Assembly (NCBI GenBank): GCA_021733985.1 | Contig: JAIPJT010000002.1 | Span: forward strand, 50,468 to 114,467 | Direction: 5' to 3' | From: Victivallales bacterium | GTDB lineage: Bacteria; Verrucomicrobiota; Lentisphaeria; Victivallales; GWF2-38-69 | DNA: 64,000 nt | Shown: in pieces, positions 1 through 9,438 of the stretch | Numbering within the stretch: the first letter of the stretch is position 1 | How the letters are laid out: every line of letters begins with the position of its first letter | The notes under the pieces: model-generated | What the model saw: the letters and a program-made list of their open reading frames with translations, nothing else | The model's database searches: none | What the model was told of the DNA's origin: nothing | Made by a program: the position numbers and the translations under genes

Positions 1-9
1 ACTCTGCTG

Positions 10-519
10 ATGAAGGAAAACCTGGTTTTAGACCTGCCGTTGAATGATGGAGAGTTATATTATAGTTTTGATACTGAATATTATAAACTTGTTTTTCTTG
101 ATTCTTCTACACAATACTTATCTATGCAGCAGCTTGATTGGCTCTGCGAAATAAATAGAACTTCTGAAAAAAACATAATGCTGTTTGTCCATCATCCTTT
201 AGATTACTGCGGATGCAGATTTATGGATAGAAAATATCCGCTGAAAAATATACCTGAAGTAAAGAAATATATATTGAGCTGTAATAAAATTAAATATATC
301 TTTACGGGGCACTACCATACTGAAAAGAAAATAAAAATCGGCGGTGCTGTTCATTACATTACTCCTTCTACGGTATTTCAGATTTATCAGAAACCGTATA
401 ACTGTGTTATGGATAAAACTAATTTCGGCTGGAGGATTATAGAAATAAAAGACAGTAATAACATAAAAACGAAGGTAAATTATTTAAAAGAAGAGGTGTT
501 GAATGAAAAAGAAAGCTGA
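10..519 (+). CDS. metallophosphoesterase family protein, probably 5'-truncated by window edge
   Basis: FVHHPLDY...FTGHYHTEKKI matches C-terminal calcineurin-like phosphoesterase motifs; frame is open to the window start. Confidence 0.6.
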   Translation: MKENLVLDLPLNDGELYYSFDTEYYKLVFLDSSTQYLSMQQLDWLCEINRTSEKNIMLFVHHPLDYCGCRFMDRKYPLKNIPEVKKYILSCNKIKYIFTGHYHTEKKIKIGGAVHYITPSTVFQIYQKPYNCVMDKTNFGWRIIEIKDSNNIKTKVNYLKEEVLNEKES

Positions 520-1810
520 AGAGTTGGTTGACCTGATTTATAAAAGCCCGACCAGTTTCCATGCTGTGGAAACATGCAGGAGTATTTTGCTGTCCAGTGG
601 CTTTGAAGAAATTAACATTGAAGATTCATGGAGCTTAGATAAAGGCGGCAGGTACTTTACTGTTCAGAACGGATCTTCGCTTTTTGCCTTTCGTATTGGG
701 AAAAAACTTGCAGATGCAAGGTTTAAGATTGTAGGCTGTCATACTGATTCACCAGGGCTTAAAGTTAAACCTAATCCCGAAATGCTGAGTTGCGGTTATT
801 TAAAGATTAATACTGAGATATACGGTGGCGCTGTTTTAAATACCTGGTTTGACAGACCACTTTCTCTTGCCGGCCGGGTTTATATAAAAAACAAGAAAAA
901 GCTGGCTCCACTGTGCAGGCTTGTAAATATAAACAAACCGGTCGCTGTTCTTCCAAACCTTGCAATGCACATGAACAGAGAAGTAAACAAAGGTGTAGCT
1001 ATTGATAATCAGAAAGATATATTGCCGGTCATCAGGACTGTAGAAGCTGATTTTGAAAAGGATAATTTTTTACTTAAGCTTATAGCAGAAAGACTGAGTG
1101 TTGAGGTCGATGATATTATCGATTTCGAACTCTACTTTTATGAATATGAAAAAGGTAGAGTTATCGGCCTGGAAGAAGAATTTATTTCTTCAGGGAGAAT
1201 TGATGACCTTGAGGCGGTTTTTGCCGGCCTTGACGGTATTGTTAATTCCGCAGAGTGTGAGGATTCTGTGAATTTACTGGCCTGTTTTGACAATGAAGAG
1301 GTTGGGAGTAGCTCTAAACAGGGGGCAGATTCTCAGCTGCTTTCGCACTTGATGGAAAGAATCGTATTTGCTGTTTCCGGTGAAGCTTCTAATGCGAGAG
1401 AAAATTTTCTGAGAGCCATACCTAAATCTTTTATTATATCTGTTGACGGTGCACATTCTGTACATCCTAATAAACCCGAAAAGAGCGATCCGCTGAACAG
1501 GCCTGTAATTAATTCGGGGCCTGTAATAAAAATCAGCGCAAACCAGAAATATACCTCCGATGCAGATTCAATTTCAGTTTATAAATGTCTTTCTGAAATA
1601 GCCGGCGTACCTTATCAGATTTTTGTAAATCACTCAAATGAAAAAGGCGGTTCTACCATTGGGCCGATAAACAGTACACATCTGGAAATGAAAGCGATAG
1701 ATGTAGGAGCACCAATGTTCGCAATGCATTCAATAAGAGAAATGTGCGGGGTTAAGGACCACAGTGAGCTTATAAAATTAATAACAAGCTTTTATGAATC
1801 AGAGTTATAA
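503..1810 (+). CDS. M18 family aminopeptidase
   Basis: VGCHTDSPGLKVKPN, CFDNEEVGSSSKQGA and GGSTIGPI motifs typical of M18 aminopeptidases. Confidence 0.9.
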   Translation: MKKKAEELVDLIYKSPTSFHAVETCRSILLSSGFEEINIEDSWSLDKGGRYFTVQNGSSLFAFRIGKKLADARFKIVGCHTDSPGLKVKPNPEMLSCGYLKINTEIYGGAVLNTWFDRPLSLAGRVYIKNKKKLAPLCRLVNINKPVAVLPNLAMHMNREVNKGVAIDNQKDILPVIRTVEADFEKDNFLLKLIAERLSVEVDDIIDFELYFYEYEKGRVIGLEEEFISSGRIDDLEAVFAGLDGIVNSAECEDSVNLLACFDNEEVGSSSKQGADSQLLSHLMERIVFAVSGEASNARENFLRAIPKSFIISVDGAHSVHPNKPEKSDPLNRPVINSGPVIKISANQKYTSDADSISVYKCLSEIAGVPYQIFVNHSNEKGGSTIGPINSTHLEMKAIDVGAPMFAMHSIREMCGVKDHSELIKLITSFYESEL

Positions 1811-3380
1811 TAAAATAATATATTTTTTTATAATCTTCCTGTGTACGTCAGGGTATGCCGGACGTATTGATTTGGGAGAGCGAATAAATTTACCTCAGAT
1901 AGGTATGTCATTTGAATTCTTTGAAGATATGAAGGATAGTCCGGCTGCTATTCCCGATATTTATAAAACAAAAAAATCCGGCCGAAATGTTTATAAATCT
2001 TTAGGAATATGGAAATATAAACAGTTCGCAGGGAGGTGGAGCAATGAATTTTCCGTTATAACTGCAGCTGTTATGCATACTCCATTACCAGCAAATGACA
2101 GTTTATTAACTGTTGACAAGGCTAAGAGAAGATATAATAAGAGAAGTTCCACTGTTAACTGGAAAGAATCTTCTGTTAAGAAATGGCTGAATTTATATTT
2201 TGGTTTAAAAAAAATAAAAAAGCTTATTGAGTTTGATATTACCAAAACAGACTTGGGTGTTCTGTATTATTCTGAGGATAAGAGCTTTAGATATTTTACA
2301 GGGGTAATAAAAGAAAGAAGTAGGTTAAAACGGAATGTGGCTCTATGCTTTAAGACAGTTAAGGATATCAGTAAAAAAAAAGCCGCAAAATATGTATTTG
2401 ATTCTATGAATTCAATTAGATATATAAAAATAGAAAGTGATAATGCCGCTAATATAGTTTTCTTCAATAAGGAAGCCCGACTGGGCTTTAAAAAAGACAG
2501 CTCATTAAAAAAAATACTGATCATATCAAATATAAGAAATTTTGAGAACTGGAAACTAATAGTATCTGAAGATTATTATATCTTGACTGACTGTAAACTG
2601 GATAGAAAAGAAAAAAACTTCCTGCTGAACGTTGCTGAAACACTCGAAAAAAGTAAAATTATCTATGAAAAATTTTATGAAGAGCAGAGGAGCTGCAGGG
2701 ATAAATTTACTGTCAGAATATTTAAAAGCAGAGATGGTTATTCACGTTACTTAGGTAAAGATATGGAATGGTCTGGAGGTGTCTGGATTGCTTCAAAAAG
2801 AGAACTCGTCCTTACTAAATCGGATTACACACGATCTGAAAAAGAAAGATTTATGAGAGTCCTGAGGCATGAAGGGTTCCATCAGTATATTTATTATGCC
2901 CTCGGTGAACTCCGTTCTGCTGCCTGGTTTAATGAAGGGAATGCTGTGTTCTTTGAAAACTGTGAACTTTTCGGAAGTAAAATATATATTAAGCCATCAA
3001 AAAATAAACTGGAGTATTTCAAGAAACATTTGCTGGAAGATTCAAACCTTGCCGACAAAATATCAGTTTTGCTTAAAAAAAATTATCAGGAATTTTATTC
3101 AAGGAAACACTTTAGAAGGGACTACTCTCTTGCATGGGCTCTTGTATATTTTCTTAATACCGAGAACAGGTTTATACGTAACAGATTTCACAGAAATTAT
3201 TCAGGGATTCTACCTCTTTATTATAAAATGTTATGGGATACAAGGAACAGTAAAACAGCAACAAATAAAGCCTGGAAAGGAGTGAATTTTAAATATTTTT
3301 CTGAAGCCATGGCTTTTTATTTCAGAACACAAGTCAGTAGAAACGAAACAAATATCCAGCAGGTTATTCAGCATAATTAG
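1794..3380 (+). CDS. secreted protein with HExxH zinc-peptidase motif
   Basis: N-terminal signal-like segment; VLRHEGFHQYIYYALGELRSAAWFNEGNAVFFE resembles HExxH plus downstream Glu of gluzincin-type peptidases. Confidence 0.6.
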   Translation: MNQSYNKIIYFFIIFLCTSGYAGRIDLGERINLPQIGMSFEFFEDMKDSPAAIPDIYKTKKSGRNVYKSLGIWKYKQFAGRWSNEFSVITAAVMHTPLPANDSLLTVDKAKRRYNKRSSTVNWKESSVKKWLNLYFGLKKIKKLIEFDITKTDLGVLYYSEDKSFRYFTGVIKERSRLKRNVALCFKTVKDISKKKAAKYVFDSMNSIRYIKIESDNAANIVFFNKEARLGFKKDSSLKKILIISNIRNFENWKLIVSEDYYILTDCKLDRKEKNFLLNVAETLEKSKIIYEKFYEEQRSCRDKFTVRIFKSRDGYSRYLGKDMEWSGGVWIASKRELVLTKSDYTRSEKERFMRVLRHEGFHQYIYYALGELRSAAWFNEGNAVFFENCELFGSKIYIKPSKNKLEYFKKHLLEDSNLADKISVLLKKNYQEFYSRKHFRRDYSLAWALVYFLNTENRFIRNRFHRNYSGILPLYYKMLWDTRNSKTATNKAWKGVNFKYFSEAMAFYFRTQVSRNETNIQQVIQHN

Positions 3381-3660
3381 ACGGCCCACGAAAAGGGGTT
3401 TCATAGAGCTTTGATTTTTCTTTTTTTTCTCTTTTTATCAAATGAACTAAATTGTATGCAATTACTTTTTCAAGGATTTCAGCGTTTGCAGCGGCAATGC
3501 CTCTTCTTCTTAATCTCGCTAAACTGTGCCGATATTTTAATGTGAACATACTTATTAAATCCTTTATTTGTTCTGAAGCGGCATGATCGCTTATGCTTCC
3601 CCAAATTCCTCTTAATGCAATAAAAAAAAGTATAAGATCTGTCTTAGTCTCGGGCGTCCG
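3380..3660 (-). pseudogene. transposase C-terminal fragment (probably IS4-type)
   Basis: Frame reads TPETKTDLILFFIALRGIWGSISDHAASEQIKDLISMFTLKYRHSLARLRRRGIAAANAEILEKVIAYNLVHLIKRE...; no intact start, stop in frame just upstream. Confidence 0.45.
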
Positions 3661-3693
3661 CTTTTAAACGAAAATCCTTTTCGTTTAGCTTTT

Positions 3694-3882
3694 CCCCTGA
3701 AACAAAAAATTACTATACGGTAAAATATTGCATTAAATCGTATAATTTTATTATACATCTAACAATAATGCTGTATTGCGGCGCGCTAAGCCGTCGCCCT
3801 ATGGCTCACACGGTCGGAGATCGCGCCCTACCGTTTTGTTTCAGAAAAGATTAAATTTCGTCGTGCGAAGATCAACGCTAAT
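3694..3882 (+). repeat. dispersed repeat A copy 1 (MITE-like, TGAAACAAA...TTTGTTTCA ends at 3698/3843)
   Basis: Near-identical to 25545-25706; related to 58091-58310 on the opposite strand. Confidence 0.8.
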
Positions 3883-3951
3883 TAGCATTGAATTTCGTTC
3901 GAAAATTCGTGAACCGTCTAATTTAATAGCATTGCTTTTCATATACAAAGA

Positions 3952-4599
3952 TCAACGCTGAATCGAAAGCAGTTCGTCAGGCTTTTCTATAATGAAATCC
4001 GCACCTGCGATTTTAAGTTCTTCAATACTGCCGTAACCGTAAAGAACCCCGCATGTCATCAAACTGTTTTCCTTACCGCCGATTATATCGTGTTTTCTGT
4101 CACCAACCATCAGACTATCTTCAGCTTTGAGTTGCTCCTTTACCAATAGATATTTTAGAAGTTCGGTTTTTTTGCTGTTTGTACCGTCCAGTTCACAGCC
4201 GTAAATACCGTCAAATAAATTCCCGAAACTATGATATTCAATAATCTTTTCTGCCATAACTCCCGGCTTTGAGGTTGCTATAAAAACTTTGAAGTTTTTA
4301 CTTTTCAGCTGTTTTAGAAGCCGAGTTATTCCGCTATACAGTGTATGTTCAAAAATGCCTTTTTTACTGTAGTATTCTCTGTAAACATCTACTGCATGAA
4401 GAATGAAATCACGATCTTTTTTATCGAATAAAATTTGAAAAGATTCATAAAGAGGAGGGCCTATGCACCATAGAAGATCTTCACTATCAGGTGGTTCGTA
4501 GCCGAGTTTTTCCATTGCATACTGAATGGATTTTGTTATACCTTCTTTCGGTTCTATTATCGTTCCGTCCAGATCAAATAGTATATTTTTAAAAATCAA
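3952..4599 (-). CDS. HAD-family phosphatase, phosphoglycolate phosphatase-like
   Basis: NILFDLDGTIIEPKEGI, ATSKPG, MVGDRKHDIIGG motifs. Confidence 0.85.
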   Translation of the reverse strand: MIFKNILFDLDGTIIEPKEGITKSIQYAMEKLGYEPPDSEDLLWCIGPPLYESFQILFDKKDRDFILHAVDVYREYYSKKGIFEHTLYSGITRLLKQLKSKNFKVFIATSKPGVMAEKIIEYHSFGNLFDGIYGCELDGTNSKKTELLKYLLVKEQLKAEDSLMVGDRKHDIIGGKENSLMTCGVLYGYGSIEELKIAGADFIIEKPDELLSIQR

Positions 4600-4602
4600 T
4601 TC

Positions 4603-6042
4603 TCAACCCAGTTTTTCTTTCAGCAGTTTTATGGCTATTTGAGGATTGGCTTTCCCTCTGCTTTGTTTCATAACCTGGCCGACAAAATACTGAAGTACAT
4701 TTTTCTTACCCGACCTGTATTGTTCTGCCTGTGAAGGATTATCTTCAATTGCCTTATCCACATATTTCTCAATGGAACTCTCATCTGTATCCTGGATAAG
4801 ACCCTTTTCTTTAACAATCACAGAAGGTTTATTTCCTGTTTTAAACATTTCGCTCAAAACAGTTTTTCCTATTTTACCGGAAATGGTTTTTTTATTGATC
4901 ATCTCGATCATTTCCGCAAGGTTTTCTGGAGTAACTCTGATCTCATTTATATTCAGCCCTGAGTCAGAAATTTCTTTTAACAGGTCTGTTATCATCCAGT
5001 TTGCAAGCAGTTTCGGTGATTTTGTGTGTTCAGCCCCCTTTTCAAAGTAATCAGCAACTGCTTTTTCAGCTGTTAATACTTTTGCGTCATATTCTGTAAC
5101 ATTGAACTGACTGATAAATCTTTCTCTTTTAGCTTTAGGAAGTTCAGGTATATCGGCTTTAAAATTATCAATATCGTTTTTTGTAAAAACAACCGGCATT
5201 AAGTCGGGCTCAGGGAAATATCTGTAATCGTGAGCACTTTCTTTTGATCTCATTAGATATGTTTCTCCTCTCTCATCGTTCCAGCCTCTTGTTTCCTGTC
5301 TGAGAGTTACTCCTTCGTCCAGTGCTTCCGCCTGTCTATCTATTTCATATTCAACAGCCCTGTGAACGGCTCTGAAACTGTTCATGTTTTTAAGTTCGAT
5401 TTTTGTACCGAATTCCTTTCGCCCTTTAGGTTTAAGTGATATATTTACATCGCATCTCATTTGTCCTTTTTCCATATCACAGCTACTGATATTCCCGTAC
5501 TGCATAATTTCCTTAAGGTTTGTCAAATATGCATAAGCTTCATCTGCTGACGCAATATCCGGTTCACTTACAATTTCCAGTAAAGGTATTCCGGCTTTAT
5601 TATAATCTACACCGGAGCAGGCGGCATAATGGTTTGATTTAGCTGCATCCTCCTCAAGGTGAATTCTTGTGATACCAATGTTTTTAATCTGAATTTTTTT
5701 TCCTGAAAAGCCTTTTCCTTCGACTTTGATATTTCCTTCAAGACAAAACGGCAGATCATATTGTGATATCTGATAATTCTTAGCCATGTCTGGATAAAAA
5801 TAGCTTTTTCTGTCAAATTTACTGTATTCCGATATGCTGCAGCCACACATCAGTCCCGCAATAACAGCTTTTTCAATTGCTTTTCTGTTAGGGACCGGCA
5901 TAGCGCCCGGATAACCCATACATACCGGGCATGTAAGGGTATTCGGTTCTTCACCGTACCTGTTTGGGCATGAACAGAACATTTTAGATTCTGTTTTTAT
6001 CTGAACATGAACTTCCAATCCTATTACTACATCATATTTCAT
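4603..6042 (-). CDS. gatB: aspartyl/glutamyl-tRNA amidotransferase subunit B
   Basis: MKYDVVIGLEVHVQIKTESKMFCSCPNRYG and GIPLLEIVSEPD motifs; start chosen at internal Met of the 4603-6072 ORF. Confidence 0.95.
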   Translation of the reverse strand: MKYDVVIGLEVHVQIKTESKMFCSCPNRYGEEPNTLTCPVCMGYPGAMPVPNRKAIEKAVIAGLMCGCSISEYSKFDRKSYFYPDMAKNYQISQYDLPFCLEGNIKVEGKGFSGKKIQIKNIGITRIHLEEDAAKSNHYAACSGVDYNKAGIPLLEIVSEPDIASADEAYAYLTNLKEIMQYGNISSCDMEKGQMRCDVNISLKPKGRKEFGTKIELKNMNSFRAVHRAVEYEIDRQAEALDEGVTLRQETRGWNDERGETYLMRSKESAHDYRYFPEPDLMPVVFTKNDIDNFKADIPELPKAKRERFISQFNVTEYDAKVLTAEKAVADYFEKGAEHTKSPKLLANWMITDLLKEISDSGLNINEIRVTPENLAEMIEMINKKTISGKIGKTVLSEMFKTGNKPSVIVKEKGLIQDTDESSIEKYVDKAIEDNPSQAEQYRSGKKNVLQYFVGQVMKQSRGKANPQIAIKLLKEKLG

Positions 6043-6072
6043 AATTAACTGATACTTATTTAAAATTAACAA

Positions 6073-7554
6073 TTATAAATCTGGAATAAACTCTTTGATC
6101 TCCCTATTATCTTCAAACACTTTGGCTGCCTTTAAAATTTTATCTTCGCCGAGGTGAGGGCCTAAAATTTGAAGACCTACCGGAAGATTATCATCCTTAG
6201 TCAATCCTGAAGGTATATTTATCCCGCATATTCCTGCCAAATTTACAAAGTTTGTAAAGACATCCGCCATATACATTTCTACAGGGCTGGATACTTCACC
6301 GATTTTAAAAGCGGGTGTCGGAGTTGTAGGGCTTAGGAAAACATCACATTTTTGAAAGGTTTCCCTAAAACTATCACTTATGAGCGTCCTTACTTTTTGT
6401 GCTCTAAGATAGTAAGCATCGTAATAACCGCTGCTGAGAACAAATGTCCCGAGTAGAATACGCCTTTTTACCTCATCACCAAGTTTCCTGCCGCGAGTTT
6501 TTAAATAAAGTTCATTGAGGTCCTTATAATCTTTAATTCTGCTTCCGTATCTTATACCGTCAAACCTTGCAAGATTAGCGCTGGCTTCAGCAGTAGCTAT
6601 TATATAATATGCGGCAATAGCATATTTAGTATAGGGAAATGATATATCTATAATTTCTGCTCCCAGTTCACGCATCTGCTCAATAGAATACATGTAGTTC
6701 TCTTTAATTGACTCACTCAGTCCATCCATCTCAAGGTATTTATGGCATACACCGATTTTGAAACCGTCCAGGTTTTCATTGCTTTTTCTGACAATGCTTT
6801 CATGCGAATCATCTCTTTTATCTCTGACTGTAGTTGTATCCATTTTGTCCAGACCGGATATTGTATCAAGCAAAACAGCGGAGTCGAGCACATTCCTGCT
6901 CAAAGGTCCTGCCTGATCTAATGAAGAGGCGAATGCTACAATCCCATACCGTGATACTTTGCCGTATGAAGGTTTCAATCCTACTATACCGCAGAAAGCA
7001 GCAGGTTGACGTACAGACCCTCCGGTATCTGTTCCTAATGAAGCAGGAACTTCACCGGCAGAAACTGCTGCTGCTGAACCTCCGCTCGAACCGCCGGGAA
7101 CCCGCCTTAAATCCCAGGGGTTGGAAGTTGTCTGGTAAGAACTATTTTCGCAGGATGATCCCATCGCGAATTCATCCATATTGTTACGGCCGAAGGGGAT
7201 AAAACCTTTTTCTTTAATTTTTTTTATCACAGTTGCGTCGTAAATTGCAGTGTATGGGGCCAAAATTTTAGATGCACAGTTACAGCTTTGCCCTTTTACG
7301 TTATAAATATCTTTTATAGAAATGGGGATGCCGTCATACCTGCTCAACTGTCTGCCTGCTTTGCGGCGGCTATCTGATTCTTCAGCTTTTTTTGTGATAT
7401 CTTCAGTGTCAAGTTTTATAAAGGCGTTAATCTGAGGTTCTACTTTTTCTATTCTGTCAAAATATTCTGAGCAGATTTCTTCTGAAGTTGTTTCTTTATT
7501 TTCCAGTAAATCTGCAAGCTGAGTTAATGATTTATAAGTTATATTACTGCTCAT
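6073..7554 (-). CDS. gatA: aspartyl/glutamyl-tRNA amidotransferase subunit A
   Basis: Amidase signature GGSSGGSAAAVSAGEVPASLGTDTGGSVRQPAAFCG. Confidence 0.95.
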   Translation of the reverse strand: MSSNITYKSLTQLADLLENKETTSEEICSEYFDRIEKVEPQINAFIKLDTEDITKKAEESDSRRKAGRQLSRYDGIPISIKDIYNVKGQSCNCASKILAPYTAIYDATVIKKIKEKGFIPFGRNNMDEFAMGSSCENSSYQTTSNPWDLRRVPGGSSGGSAAAVSAGEVPASLGTDTGGSVRQPAAFCGIVGLKPSYGKVSRYGIVAFASSLDQAGPLSRNVLDSAVLLDTISGLDKMDTTTVRDKRDDSHESIVRKSNENLDGFKIGVCHKYLEMDGLSESIKENYMYSIEQMRELGAEIIDISFPYTKYAIAAYYIIATAEASANLARFDGIRYGSRIKDYKDLNELYLKTRGRKLGDEVKRRILLGTFVLSSGYYDAYYLRAQKVRTLISDSFRETFQKCDVFLSPTTPTPAFKIGEVSSPVEMYMADVFTNFVNLAGICGINIPSGLTKDDNLPVGLQILGPHLGEDKILKAAKVFEDNREIKEFIPDL

Positions 7555-7862
7555 GCCGTGCCCTCCCCGGGTAACACCTGAGGAACTTTAATTGTTCCTT
7601 CGTCAAACAGCTCAGGTGCGTTTTTCAGCATAACTTCTCTGGAAAAATCATTCTCGGAAACATCTTCTCTCCATACATTTTTCATTTGGGCGGCATGGGC
7701 TGTAGGTATTATGTTCTCAACATTAAGTTCTGAAAGAAGGTCAACATAATCTACAATATTCTGCATCTCTTCCTGGAACCTGCTTTTTTTGCTTTCATCG
7801 ATTTCAAGTTTTGCGAGTCCTGCAATATAGTCTACATCGATTGTCTTTTTTTGTTTGTTCAT
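7551..7862 (-). CDS. gatC: aspartyl/glutamyl-tRNA amidotransferase subunit C
   Basis: Size, position overlapping gatA, VDYIAGLAKLEIDE...IVDYVDLLSELN. Confidence 0.9.
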   Translation of the reverse strand: MNKQKKTIDVDYIAGLAKLEIDESKKSRFQEEMQNIVDYVDLLSELNVENIIPTAHAAQMKNVWREDVSENDFSREVMLKNAPELFDEGTIKVPQVLPGEGTA

Positions 7863-9160
7863 TATTCCCTTTCAGCTTTATGCAGTTTCAATAATTGTTC
7901 TAAATAATTTATGGTTTTTTCTGTCGCGCCTTTCTGCTCCTCAACAGTTTTCTTAGCATTATCTGCAAGTTTATCGCATTTATTTCTGTCGGAAAGCAAA
8001 GTGTCTATTGTTTCCTGTAACTTTTCATCAGAAACAGAAAGTACAGCATTATTATCTTTCATTATTTTAAGGACAAATCTGAAGTTTTTCAAAACCGGGC
8101 CGCACACAACAGGTTTACCAAGTATGGCGGGTTCTATTATGTTATGGCCTTCGTCATGGCCGGCAAAACTTTTGCCCATAATTACGATGTCAGAAAGATT
8201 CATAAATGAAAGCATTTCGCCGGTGGTATCAGCAAGCAGGCAGTCGACCTGAGCTTTTTTATTTATATTTTCTGATCTACGGGTATATGAAATACCGGAT
8301 TCAGTTAACATTTTTGCTATTTCACTTCCGCGTTCGGCATGTCTCGGGATTATAATCAGTCTCAACGATTTATATTTTTCCTTTAATATCATAAAAATTT
8401 CGGATATTAATTTTTCTTCGCCGGGGTGTGTGCTTGCAGCAAGAAGTATCTTTGAATTATTATCAAAAATATTGTCAGTATTCATTTCCGGAATTTTTTC
8501 TGGTATTGCCTGGTCAAATTTCATTGTACCGGTTTTGACAATATTGAGTGATCTGCAGATTTTTTTCAAACGTTCCACATCTGTTTCAGTCTGGGCACAT
8601 GTCAGATTAATTTTTTTCAGGAAGGGAGTTATGAAAAATCTGAACCGGTAGTAACCTTTGAAAGAATGATCTGATATTCTCGCATTTACCTGGGCGACTC
8701 TTACGCCGGCTTTGTGCGATTCGTATATCATGTTCGGCCAGATTTCTGTTTCAAATATAACTACCATTTTTGGACCTATTAGTTTTAAAAGTCTTTTTAC
8801 AGCCCACGAAAAGTCTACAGGATTGAAAATGACTGTTGCATTATCAGTTAATTTTTTCCTCGCCAATTCCTGGCCGGTTGTGGTTGTTGTAGATAAAACA
8901 AACTTTTGTGCTGGACTTCTCCTATGCCACTGTTGTATAAAACCAGCAGCAAGCTGTGTTTCTCCTACAGATACCGAGTGCACCCATATAGGGCTTTCAG
9001 CTCTTAAACTTTTAAGCAGTTTCAGTTTACCCTTAGAATAAATTACAAACCTTTCAAGATAAGTTTTCTTATATCCTCCGCGTTTGATAAGTTTTATAAT
9101 TATTCCCGGAATAAAAAAGACAAATACGAACGGGAATAAAATATTATAAATAAAAATCAT
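7862..9160 (-). CDS. waaA: 3-deoxy-D-manno-octulosonic acid transferase
   Basis: IWVHSVSVGETQLA, TTTTTGQELARK, EIWPNMI, HEGHNIIEPA-like GHDEGHNIIEPAILGKPV motifs. Confidence 0.9.
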   Translation of the reverse strand: MIFIYNILFPFVFVFFIPGIIIKLIKRGGYKKTYLERFVIYSKGKLKLLKSLRAESPIWVHSVSVGETQLAAGFIQQWHRRSPAQKFVLSTTTTTGQELARKKLTDNATVIFNPVDFSWAVKRLLKLIGPKMVVIFETEIWPNMIYESHKAGVRVAQVNARISDHSFKGYYRFRFFITPFLKKINLTCAQTETDVERLKKICRSLNIVKTGTMKFDQAIPEKIPEMNTDNIFDNNSKILLAASTHPGEEKLISEIFMILKEKYKSLRLIIIPRHAERGSEIAKMLTESGISYTRRSENINKKAQVDCLLADTTGEMLSFMNLSDIVIMGKSFAGHDEGHNIIEPAILGKPVVCGPVLKNFRFVLKIMKDNNAVLSVSDEKLQETIDTLLSDRNKCDKLADNAKKTVEEQKGATEKTINYLEQLLKLHKAERE

Positions 9161-9438
9161 TTTTTAAACTCCTAAGCTAAAGTAATTTTTTGTTTAAGTC
9201 ATTTTCAAACAGGATAATTCCCTTAAATTACCGGAAATTTGAAACTGGTATAATTTAACGCAGATTTTGAAAAAATATACCCTCCCTGTATATTTTAAAA
9301 ATTATTTTAGAAACGATTAAACATTTGTTTTTTTATATTGCATGAATACTCTCACTCCAATATAATTTAAAATAAATTAATATCGCTTCTATGCCTGAAA
9401 GGAATTATTAATATTCAGAAAAGAAAGGAAACTAAAAA

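Larger units (their letters stand above)
3375..3923. mobile_element. decayed IS remnant bounded by 18-bp imperfect terminal inverted repeats
   Basis: AATTAGACGGCCCACGAA (3375-3392) versus reverse complement of 3906-3923 AATTAGACGGTTCACGAA, 16/18 identical; encloses transposase relic and a repeat element. Confidence 0.55.

Noticed and set aside
2869-3285. 138-aa ORF inside the HExxH protein gene in another frame
   Set aside because: Out-of-frame overlap with a longer gene; no recognisable motif.
3776-3961. ORF MRRAKPSPYGSHGRRSRP... and the similar ORF at 58093-58287
   Set aside because: Both lie inside dispersed repeat A; shared peptide LRRAKPSP is a by-product of the nucleotide repeat.
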